A DNA stretch of 64,000 nt from Sporothrix humicola (taxonomy: Eukaryota > Ascomycota > Sordariomycetes > Ophiostomatales > Ophiostomataceae): positions 124,001 to 188,000 of the forward strand of contig WNYE01000011.1 of assembly GCA_021396245.1 (NCBI GenBank), written 5' to 3'. Under the pieces are notes generated by a model. It was not told the origin of the DNA, ran no database searches, and worked only from the letters and a program-made list of their open reading frames with translations. Of the stretch, positions 43,550-54,408 are shown one piece after another. Both the position numbers and the translations under genes were made by a program. Positions within the stretch are counted from its first letter, which is position 1; every line of letters starts with the position of its first letter.

Positions 43550-45450
43550 CGATATTCAATATGGTTGATATGGTCGATAAGGTCAATATGGTATAATGGC
43601 AGCATGGTAATTGGTGGTGTTTGTTCTTTTCAGTTTGTCTTCTTATTTTCACTCTTGTCTCTTTTCACTTCTCTTCTATATCACAAGGCAGATTCGACAA
43701 ATCAACAGTTTTGCGCCTTAATACTTACTGTGTACTCCCTGTGGCGAAACTGGAAAAGGGGCAACCACTTACCTTGTCTTCTTGGGTTTGAACTCGGTAC
43801 TCGGTCCTCTCGGGCCTGTCGGTCTTCTCGGGGGCCATAAAACTCTTCGGGTCCTTTGCTGGTTTCTTTTCTTTTATCACTGTCTTATGGTTTTGTTTTG
43901 CATTTTCTCCGGGCAGACCTTGGTTGGCTATGGTTGTTTGGTTTTGGTTTTGATTTTGGTTTTGGTTTTTTTTTTATCTGCTTTACTATGATCGAATATT
44001 ATTTCTACATATTACAGAATTCAAACGGCTGGTACACGTCAATCTGCATTGCCCTGGTTGCCTCTTGCATGTTCGTGAGTTTCCACGCCTTCCGTATATT
44101 AGATACTGGGCCACAGACGCAGACACAGACCACGTCAACGGCTGTGCCGCTGAAAAGCCCCGAAATTTCCAGAAAATCTGCAAACCAGCCGCCTATGCAG
44201 CTTCCTCTTTCTTACTTTTACGACCGCGCCACCCCCTGAAAAGGCACAAAAACGGTCAAAAGGAGGCAGAAGCGTTTCGCGGGCGCACAATGCAGAGAGA
44301 GGCGTGCCAGCGGCTGCCGAGTAGATTGGGTCCATGAAGGTCTAGGCTTTTCATGTTTCTTTTTCACTTTCGGGCATTTTCTTGCCCAATCGTTGCCTCG
44401 TTTGAAATTATTTTGATTTTCTCTGCCTTTTTTCGCCTTTCTATTTCTCGTGTGATTCTTCTCCTATTCTCCAGCGCGCATCCTACCTCCCTATTTTGTG
44501 CTGGTCACTTGTTGACGTCCCTGGCCGTGAGCCCTCCCTTGTCTCCTTTTCTTCCTTGCTGGTTCTCCGTAGAGAATACCTCCTCTCATCGTGAGATGTC
44601 ACCTTTGGTTCCGCTTTTACGTCCTACCTCGTTACTCCTTCATCGTCACATCCTCCACCCGCCATAGGGCTCTGGCTCGGCGCTTTTCATCGTGATATTC
44701 GGGATGCTCAACCGGCGATCTCGTATCGACGCTCGACGCGATGTCATGCTGTTTATTATTTCGAGTTCTCGAATTGTTGATATTTTGAGTTTTTGAATTC
44801 TGACAAATAAACTTTCTCAATCAGCAGATCATGCTAAACAGAAGAGATGTACCTTTGCGAAGCAAAATAGAATAACCACGGGAAGAATCATGCACAATAT
44901 GGGACCTAAGATTGGATTAAAAGCTTAAATTCTAAAATCCCTACACCAAAGATTATTACAAACACAAACACGACGCGGATGGACTGGAGATGGAACGAGA
45001 TGCAACCAAGATGCAACCTTAAAATGGAAAATATAAAATACATTAGCCAAGAAATGACTTGATGCTGAAGTCCGAGGAAGCGAGCACAGAAAACATGGCA
45101 GTAGGGCAGAGCTATGGAGACCAGAGTCTAGATTTTCTACATTTGAAGACGCAAATTGCATTCCTTGTGGGGATGAAAACCGGGCATCGCGTCGAGGATG
45201 AATGACACCGGAAAGATATCACTGGATGTCGTTGAGTTTCCACACATCGTGAGCTCATATTAAGTGCTCCCTCACATGAAGTTTGTGTCGGGGTGCCTGT
45301 GTCGCGATATTTCATCTTATCTTTAATTTACTGTGCTTTTACACGCCATCCACTTTCGATCTCTGTGTCCTCCTCGGCATCTTGGTCATCGCCAGATGGA
45401 CTGTTTCGAGGGATACAACTAGAAAGGACAATGATCTCACTGGTATATTG

Positions 45451-45471
45451 TACTCTGTGAGATACACCTCA
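45451..45471 (+). repeat. Copy of the TACTGGGTRAGATACAT motif family
   Basis: Reads TACTCTGTGAGATACACCTCA. It aligns with the copies at 47185, 48081 and 51445. Confidence 0.4.
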
Positions 45472-47184
45472 TATGGTGTGACTCTATCGGAGTCACTAGT
45501 TGGCCTGTTGGACGCAGCTGGGCTTCTGTACGATCATGACGTATGAAGTGTATTTGTACACACATTGAGCATTGAGTAATTACCCTGTAAAGTATTTCCG
45601 TACTGCCGCCAGTGACAGTGCGCTCGACTCGCGCCGTCAACTCCTTTCGAAGGGAGAACCTCGTATATTCAAGACAGGAGAAGCAGTAGGCAGCAGCATA
45701 CCCCCTTTTCGTCTTTGATTCTCTGCATTTGATTTTTATGACCCCCTTTTTTGTCATCTGAGCTTCCTCTGACCTCCTTTCTCTACTGTGTACTGAGCAC
45801 TCCTCTCCCCAACGTTCCTTCCCTGATTTCTTGCAGATGATCGACACCTTGTGCCCGGCGGTTACTGAATTGTAAACGATTGTCCAAAGGGGTCTGGAGG
45901 ACATGTTCAGTCCATGCTGTCCCTGTTCTTGGCTTTTCTTGGCTGTCCCCCTTTTCTCAACGGCTGCCGTTATCCAAGTAGTTTGTCCGAACTCGGGCCT
46001 GTCTAACAGCTATTTCTTGGCACCCGGGTGCCCGAAAAAGGGGAGTTCTAGCCTCCGTCTGACGATAAATTGCCACCATCTCGTGGGGGAGCAGTGAGAT
46101 GCGATACGCAGGTGTGATACAGTAGGCTTCTAGAGATGCGATCGCCGCAACATGGTACAAAGAGGCTTTGGCATCATTGATGCGTCGGACACTTTGACAA
46201 TCAATAATCGCAGAGTCGATATCAATCTACCAATTGAACTTTGAATTTGGCACACATTTTTTGTGTCCTGTCAGAAAGATTGACAGTCTCCAAATATATC
46301 TCAAGCCGAGAGAGTGGACTGGCGTCGGGCACAGAATTATTTTTGCACTGCCCACTGCTCGCTGATCGAGCCCACAACGTCATGCCGTTGCGTCTGCTTT
46401 TCAGGCAGCTTCCAAAAATTCACGGAGTTGTCCTAACGAGGTACTTCCTGGCTGTCTATTTTGTTTTTTCATGGTTCTCTCCATATATTTTAGATTCTTG
46501 TCGTCTTGGTATGGTCTTGGTAAAGCCTGGTCAGGCGAGACTAGGAACATTTGTGGAAGGTGCACCGGCAGCTCGAGCGAGTTTTTAGCTTTTTAGTCTC
46601 GTACCTATTGGCGGCAAGTTGTTATTTTGGTCTCCCCTGGCCTTTATGTCCGTCTTTTACTTTTTCCTCTTCGTCCGCACTCGCTTTGATTTTGATTTTA
46701 CGTTTGGCCGGTACTTGCATATGCTCGTTGGCAAAATACAACGCGCCTGTCTCGGCGTTCGTAACGTCTCCTATTTTGTCGTCTTTTTTGTCCTTACGTT
46801 TTGCTCGCTTTTCTGCAAATTTCCCAATCGTTCCATCGTCGTCTTGGCTACTTCGTGTTCACGACGCGGATAACAAAATATAAAATGGAATCCTGTGGCT
46901 CTGACAAAGGCATTGGACTTGTCTCCTGAACAGTACATAACCTTCGAGTACAAAGTATTCAGTCACTCATTTAGGCTCTGACCTAGCTTTGGCGCAGTTT
47001 TAGGTTTTCTTGACGATCGTTGCTCTTTATGGGCTTTCAAGGAATTTCTGGCTCCTAGTTGCCCAACGGAGTCGGGTCATCCCTGGCCAAAAGAGGCAAG
47101 TTTATGATGCCTTTTGATTCCCTCCTATTTTACGTGTTGAGAACGCGGTCATATCTCGTATGCGATATGCATGTACAACGTATG

Positions 47185-47203
47185 TACTGGGTGAGATGCA
47201 TCT
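47185..47203 (+). repeat. Copy of the TACTGGGTRAGATACAT motif family
   Basis: Reads TACTGGGTGAGATGCATCT. It differs from the 48081 copy over 17 bases by two G-to-A changes only. Confidence 0.45.
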
Positions 47204-48080
47204 TCCTCCAAATCTCGGGTCTGCCAAGACAGGCACGCGAGCAATATCACAGATGCCAGGAACAGGAATGGCAGTGAGAAAGGAAACGGTCAGCGCCAAA
47301 GAGGGACTCCTCGAGGTTGTAGCTGCACGGAGAGAGAGGCGAGAAAAGAAAATCGAATAATCCCATGAATCCCAAAATAAACACACAGGACAGCGCTATG
47401 ATCTTGAAGTGGGTTAGTGGAATTGGTGGATTTGGTAGGGCCAGAAATAAAAAAGACGCGAAAAAGCTTAATCTGGCCCCCCTTGGGCGGGGACCTGCAG
47501 AAGGTGTACGGTTTGGAGGGTCAAGAAAGTGGTTGGAAGCATGACAGAAAAGGAGAAAAATGAAAAGCAGAGAAGAGCCGAGGAGGTCACTCTTCCTTGC
47601 TGTGGCGCTGGCGCAGTCGCAGAGAACAGAAAGGCAGGCGCAAAGCACAGGCTCAGGGCGTTCGTTGAGGGCCCCTTTGTTCTACTTTTCGTCGCTGGGA
47701 CTCTGGGACCGATCCTTTTTTTCTCGTATTCACAGATGGCAACTTTAACTTGATTGCCCTATTGGGAAAGAGGGCCAAGAAGGTCCACCTAGGGCGTCAA
47801 AAGGAAGGAGCCCGGGATATGCGGTAATACTTGCTGTACTCCGTACATGGAAAGCACAACCCTCTCCAGATGGTAACTGCCGTCCTGTCTTTTTATGTCT
47901 CTGGACCCTGAGAAAGAGAAGCTTTTTTGTCATTTTATGCTGACCCTGCTTGTACTCTCTTTGTACAACAAGCAAGCCGTCTCTTGTCGTCTTGCGGCGG
48001 AATACCCTGGACAGTGATAGACTGACGGCCTCCAGCATAATCAGTATCTTCATTCCTTCAGGTCAAGCATATTGTCCCCA

Positions 48081-48101
48081 TACTGGGTAAGATACATGTC
48101 A
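48081..48101 (+). repeat. Copy of the TACTGGGTRAGATACAT motif family
   Basis: Reads TACTGGGTAAGATACATGTC followed by A. Closest to the 47185 copy. Confidence 0.45.
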
Positions 48102-51100
48102 CATCTATTCTTCACATCCCTTGGGGCCGAGACATTTTCTGCTTTTGCTGTCCTGAGCGGCAGGGCTCGGACGAGAACACAGTCACAGGCTCGAGGGTTT
48201 CCTTTTCAAATGGTGAGACGGGTGTCACCGAGAAAAAAGGGGCCAAGAGCAAAAGGAGCCAAAGCTTGCAAAAAGTCATCGGGAGCCCAGGGATGTGCTG
48301 CAAGGAAAAGCCGACATGACAGACGAGAAAACACAGAAGATACAGCTATCTTACCAAGCAAAGGCCGTGCCTCGTGCGCAGAAAGAAATACAGAAGAAGA
48401 ACAACGACCCAGAGTCATCATGAGCGACTGGGGATTCCAAAACGGCCGCAGACAGTGAGAAGTCAGTAAGAGGCAAAAGACAAGCAAAAAGGCTAGAAGA
48501 GACCCAGCAAGACCCTGAACGCCAAGAGTCAAGAAACGAATCCAGATCAAACCTACTACTACCCAATCTGTCTGGGGAGAGGGGCAGGCTGCCAGTCTCT
48601 CGATCTGTTTTTACATTGTATCTCACTCTCGAACTGTTAATGGACAACTGAACTGATAGACGACAGGCAAGGTGGGCCAACGAATCACGCATTGTCAGTG
48701 ACGAAAGAGGTTGCATGGGCTGTGGCCCTGTGGCGCTGGGGCGAAACGCTGCACACAGGCGCATACGAGCGAAAAGAAATAAGTTTATTCGTAAAGACGT
48801 GACAAGTGATGAACAGAGAAAGCAAGGCTCAAACTCGCGCCAGACCGCCAAAACCGCCTGGCGGCCTTGCGATGTGGCCAGGTCTGGGCCCTTGCGCAGC
48901 CTTTTGTGCCCCTTGGACGCAGCAGGTGTGTTTCAGATAGTCTGGTCTCTGCGCTGTCTGTTGTGTCTTGTCGTGTCTGCAGTGTCTGAAGTTTGTCGTT
49001 GGTGTCTCTGATTTTTCGATTTTTTTGGGCGAAGCAATGTTTCTTGCGTTTCTGATTTTGCAAAATGTTTCTAATGTTTGTCATGCTGTGCCTGTTGTTT
49101 TGTCTCTACTATGGTAGCCCAGTCACTTGATAGGCGAGTTTTGAGTCCGTTCATGGATTCAATTGTGTTTCTCCATAGCGAAGTAGCATTTTGCTCGTCG
49201 CCAAGTTTTGTTTTCGCCATTCCTTTCCGTCTCGGCGGGAGTTTTGGTAGTTCAGCCACATCGTATGCACTGGCCAGCGGCCTGGCAGAGAAAAAAGAGG
49301 GCAAGAGAGGAGGAAGAAAATAGAAAGAATCCACAAAGACGCTGCGCCCGAAAGGCCAAGGTTTCTTGGGGTTCTCGACTTTTGGGCTTTTGCTCGCCGT
49401 CGCTAACTGAAAGTGGCGGCGTCCCGGCTTGGCTGTTTGTGCGCACTCTCGTAATTGAGGAGAAGAAAAGGAAAAGAAAGAAGAGAGAGCCAGTTCTTTC
49501 TGCTCATTATGAAGTAATTTACATTTACCACTCACAAGATATCGTCCGCTTCCCTCACACGCCATCGTTGTACTCTCCGTTTTTTTAAATGGAGAAAGGT
49601 AATTATGAATAAAAATAAGCTTGAAGCTTGTCCATCCGCCTTGCCGGTCGGGAAGGCGAGAGCGACATGAGCACATGTTTACCTAACAAACTGCAGCCAC
49701 CAGCATGATGGAAAAAGCAATAGAAAGCTCGTCAACTGCTTTTTCGGGGTGGATGTGGAGAGAAGCGTGGGAGAAAGAGGAGAAATCGCGTGGATGCGAC
49801 GCCAGCGCAGCCAATGCAGCCAATGTGAGCCAATGCAATTGAGTCGCAAAAGTAAAAAGACGAAAGGCAGGAGCAAAAAGAAACAAAGAGCCATGAGGAA
49901 AATGGCACAATCACCAATATTCCTCCAATCCAGACCGCCAGAAACGACACAAATGGCTACGCCAAAATGCCTTCTTGCCCTTTTCGTCGCGAGGCTTGGC
50001 GCACGCCATCGTATCCCCCAAAATCGGACAAGCCTGCTCCCTTCCCCTCTGGTCCATGGCCTGGTCTAGACCGTGCCTGCCCACCTTGCTGCACGGGCTG
50101 CTGCCGTGGTGTGCCATTGGCTAACTACCGCGCGCGAACAATGTTGTGCCACCAGACTGAACCATAATTGACCCAGCAGCGAAGAAAAGGAAAGAGCGTT
50201 GGACCAGGCCTGGGCCCTCTTCAAGGTCACACTCGGTCTTTAGGCCCTACGAAAAGAAACAGGCAAAAGTCTAAAAGCAATTTCACGAATAGCTACCCTT
50301 TTCAATAGTCCATAACGGAGATGCAATTTTTATACAATTTTCGCCTGTTTTCTTGTCCTTTGTCGTTTGTTTCCACCACTTCGGAGCTTTCCACTCTTCG
50401 GTGCCAGGCCTCGGCGTACAAAGACGTTCGTAAGGCAGACCAGTGTGGCCTAGACAAAAAAACCAACAGGGCGCCGTTTCAGAGTATGAGCAAATAAGAG
50501 AAGCAAAGACAAGCCAGAAATGCACTGGAGAGGCAGAAGAACAGACGGTACGCGACAGGAAAGGAAGGAGGCACAGGAGGCGAAAATGAACAAAAATGGG
50601 ACAAGACGAAAAAAGAAGAGAGACAGCGAAAAGTAGTGACAAAAAATACAGCCGGAAGGATACAAAATACGAACCCAAATCGAAGAAAAAAACGAACAGG
50701 GCAGTGCCTGAGAGTCACAAACTGTCTGTGAACTGTTTGAACGGGCCCGAGTACAATGTAAGGAGCCGAGCTGCAAACGTATCTTGTCCTGTACATGAAC
50801 CGGTGCCGTGAACCAAGGCCTCGGAGAGTCACGGCGAGAGAACACTCAGGCCTTCCACAACCAACCTGGGTTAACATGCCTTTCCGACACGCCTGAATCA
50901 AAAAATGCAAATTCAGATGTACACAGTCAGACGGCTGCTGCCACTTCCCCCCCTCTCCCAAGCACCGCTGATCGCCCACGTTTTCGACAGACTGGGCCTG
51001 GCGACTAGGGCGCCCGACAGTTGATGCTCCACATTGCAGGGCCCCTGTAAGTTGTTAATGATGTGGGTGTGGGTGTGAGTCGTGCCTGCATCCGTCGCGC

Positions 51101-51444
51101 CTTCCCTGTTCCCTTCTCAGAGCCCCTCTTGCCCTTTCAACTTTTCCCTCTTTCCTTCCCTGTGACAATCCGACTGCGCAGTGTAGGAAGAGTAGACAAG
51201 AAAAAAGCGGCAAGAGCATATTCACAAGTAAAAGGCCAAACACAACGGACACGCCAGAATGGAAAGAAGGAAAGAACAACCTGATAGAAGGAAAGAAGCC
51301 TTGCCCCAATCCCTGTCTGCTCTGCCAGCGGCACAATGCTCATGGCATAAATTTTGCAATTTGGACCGGCTTTCTGCCGTGCTTCTCTCCAATCCTTCTC
51401 GTCCATCTTACCTTCTTCCTCCGCATATCGCATCTTACACAGGA

Positions 51445-51464
51445 ACGCTGTAAGATACACGTCA
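51445..51464 (+). repeat. Copy of the TACTGGGTRAGATACAT motif family
   Basis: Reads ACGCTGTAAGATACACGTCA. Shares GTAAGATACA and GTCA with the 48081 copy. Confidence 0.35.
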
Positions 51465-53447
51465 GGTCCAGTAAGATCAAGCCTGGGCCTGGCCCATATC
51501 TGGCCCAACGTGAAAATCCTCTCTCGAAATAATGTGCCACAAAGAGGCAGATTGTCGCTGTGCATTACTTGCGCCTACTGAATATCCTGTGCCTCCTTTG
51601 TTGCTTAGCTTTGTGGTGGCCGCTCTTTCCCTCTTTTTTACTCTTGCCCTTTTTCTACTGCCCTGGTGCCCGAGGCTTCCTTTGTTTTCCAAGTCTCGCA
51701 GTGACAAAGGAGGCAGGCACAACCAGGGTCAACTTAAGACAGGCAGGTACAAACAGACCGGCTCAGGCACAACTAGCAACTGCTTGTAACTTATTTGTAT
51801 TTTAGTATTGGTCTATCGAGACGCTATTTCCGCTATTTTCCCAAATACCCAAACGCTCTTTCCCATTGTTGTTGCACTCGTCCATCGCTCCTGCCCGTCC
51901 ACTTCGTCTCGCCTTTCCCAACCGTGCTTCAGGGCAGTCTTGGCCGGTGACACTTGCTGTTTCGTCGCCGATCGACCACGATCGTCCTTGCGTACCAAAA
52001 GCCACAGTTTGCGTCTTTCCCCTGTCGTCTCTTTCTCTTCCATCCTCCTTTCTCTTTTGCTTCTTTTTTCTTGTCTGATGCTTCTTTTTCTGTTGTCATT
52101 GCTTCTTTTCCCCTCTCACCACCGCCTTCCCCCACACGCATCTTGCACGCAATCTTGCATCTCTTACATCTCTCACGCCTCCTCAGACCATTCTCTGTAT
52201 CTTCCCGCGCCGCGTCCTTCTGTCATCCCTGCTTTTGACTTTCTGGATTAGTCTTTGGGCTTTTTGGCTTTTTGGCTTTTGACTTTTGCAGCTCCTGCTG
52301 TCTCTTTTGCAGCCGCAGTCGTTCCTTCCCCCACTCGGCTCCCAGCTCTTTCCATCAGCTCACACGCCCTGCCTGTACCTGCCCTGCATACAAGAAAACA
52401 ACATTCACACGCCCCCAAATAAGAAAGATACTTGAACAGTTACTTGAGCACCCCTGTGCGCCCACCCAATGGCCGCTATTATCCCCGAGCCTGCACTTTA
52501 GCCTACAAGTCTTCACACCTCCAAACCGCTACAAGATACGAGCTCCATATTGCAAATGCGGGTCCTCTGAAACTCCCCAACACCACCTAGCACACACCAA
52601 CACCTCCCGGCACCAACACAAGCAATTTTCTTGGCATTAACTGCCAAAGAAGGTCTGGCCGATCATATATCTCGACCTGCCGCGCTCCTCTTAAACTCAC
52701 ACACACGCCTCCTCCCTCGCTCTTGCCTCTTGGCTGTCATTGTTCTCAAAACTCTATTCTTTCCTTTTTCAAAAACCTCTCTTGTATTTTGTTGACTTAA
52801 GGAGACTCAAAAACATCCTTTCTTATTTTGTTCTTCCCTTTCTCTGTCAGCTCTTCTCCAACTCTCCCTTCTCTCGCCAAACTCAAAAAGAAATCAAACC
52901 GTCCCTACGCCTCATAACCCTTTGCTCTTGGTCTTGGTCTTGGTTTTGATAATTCAAAATCGGCTGTTCTCCTTTCCACCCCCTCTCTTCAGACCCTCAA
53001 TCTCCTATCCGCCCTTCGGCACGCTTTTCATTTTGTCCCGGCCTTTTAATCTATACGGAATATTACAAGCTTGCCAAGAACAACGCACATTTTTTCCTTC
53101 TTCTAGACCTTGGACCTTTGGACTAGGAAACTTCCTGGACGCCTGTTTCCCCCCCTCGTCTCGCCGGCTCGTCTATATACCCAGACCTGTCCCCACGCTC
53201 CTGGTCGAACTCTACCTTTGCGGCTGATCTCGTTGTGTCTGTGTGTTTTCTCTTTCTTGCCGCAGGAAGCTGTTAAGCAACAAGCAAGAAATTAGACAGG
53301 TCTTTTCGCCTTTTGCCTAGACTCCGGATCGATATTTATCAAGCAGCCGCCTCTCTTTTCGCCAGGAAATTTTCTCTTCCCCTTACTCCTGTTCTTTCGT
53401 CTGAACTTTCTCGCCCAAAAACCAGCACATTTTCACAAAGCGTCACG

Positions 53448-54408
53448 ATGCGGTCAACAACAACTATTCTGTCTCTGCTGGCGGCGGCCGCCAGCTCGCC
53501 CGTTGCCTTTGCTGCCCCTATCCCCGGTACTCTGTCGGCCGAGTGGGAACGCCGTCTAGCCGCTGCTACGAGCCGCACGTCGCTCCGCCTGCACACGCTC
53601 TCGCCTGAGGCCGCAGCTGCTCTGGCTGACGAGTCTGGCCCGAACGCCATTGTCATTGACAACCGCCACTACACGCCATCTGGCGATATTGCACCGTCTG
53701 CCGTTCTGGCCACGCCCCGGCCGATCGTGACGACATATCTCATGGGTCTGGGTCCCTCGAAGCCTCGTGATTCGACGACTACCGGCACCGCAGCAGATTC
53801 CGCTACGCCCACGGACGCTCCTGTTCCCATCCGCATTCACAACCCGCACGAGGGCATCGAGGTCGTTATTATCGATTCTGATGTCGAGTCCGCTCTGGAA
53901 GCCGCCAAGGCCATTGCTGGCACTCCTGACTCGACGCCCATCATCTCTCCCGTCGCCGTTGACCCGCTCGACACCGCCGAGCACGCTGCTCTGCTGAACC
54001 ACGTTGAAGTCCCCGCATCCGTCAAGATGGAGGCGCAGGCACCTCGTCGGAAGAGCCGTCCTGCCACGGAAATGCCATGCCACTATGCGCAAATGCGCCG
54101 CGACTACAACGACATGATGGTCATTAGCCTTGTCGCCGTTTTCCTGCTCGTGATTGTGGCCGTCGAGCTCTATGACAGTAACGCTGAGTATGTTTCTCAC
54201 TGTTCCTTTTTGCTCTGAGCTCTACCCCGGCTCTTTGCGTCGTGTGACGTTTCACGTTTCATAGCAACAGTTACTAACATCCAACAGATCATCAAAAGCT
54301 CAGGACGCACTCGTGGGCGCCATTAAGCTGACCGTCGACGAGGTTTCTGAGAAGCGCCCACTGTCAGTGCAGGCATCACCAGTCGCCGTCGCATCAGCAG
54401 AGCAATAA
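53448..54408 (+). CDS. Signal-peptide single-pass membrane protein, unknown function
   Basis: Exons 53448-54187 and 54288-54408, 286 residues; the intron (100 bases) begins GTATGT, has a TTACTAAC branch site and ends CAACAG. Residues 1-22 are a clear signal peptide (MRSTTTILSLLAAAASSPVAFA). The ectodomain of about 200 residues is rich in Ala, Thr, Pro and Ser with no domain I know. A conserved-looking juxtamembrane block (EMPCHYAQMRRDYNDMMV) leads into one membrane helix (about 223-242, VISLVAVFLLVIVAVEL), followed by a short cytosolic tail. A Cys, basic residues and YND before the helix recur, as I remember, in many uncharacterised mould membrane proteins. Type I topology is inferred. The gene stands alone, with 10 kb of gene-free DNA before it and 4 kb after, and a long CT-rich upstream region. 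Confidence 0.8.
54188..54287 (+). other. Intron of the single-pass membrane protein gene
   Basis: 100 bases, GTATGT donor, TTACTAAC branch site and CAACAG acceptor; the last 40 codons lie in the following exon. Confidence 0.85.

Larger units (their letters stand above)
43550..53447. other. 10-kb gene-free stretch
   Basis: No frame on either strand shows family resemblance or coding-like codon use; the longest frames (for example 49071-49676 minus and 50479-50979 minus) are Ser-, Cys- and Phe-rich by-products of pyrimidine tracts. From about 51570 to 53440 the plus strand is dominated by C and T blocks, consistent with a long promoter or leader of the gene at 53448. Four related copies of a motif close to TACTGGGTRAGATACATGTCA lie at 45451, 47185, 48081 and 51445. 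Non-coding transcripts are possible, but none can be named. Confidence 0.5.

Noticed and set aside
49071..49676. 201-codon minus-strand frame in the 10-kb gene-free stretch
   Set aside because: No family resemblance; composition follows the local pyrimidine and purine tracts.
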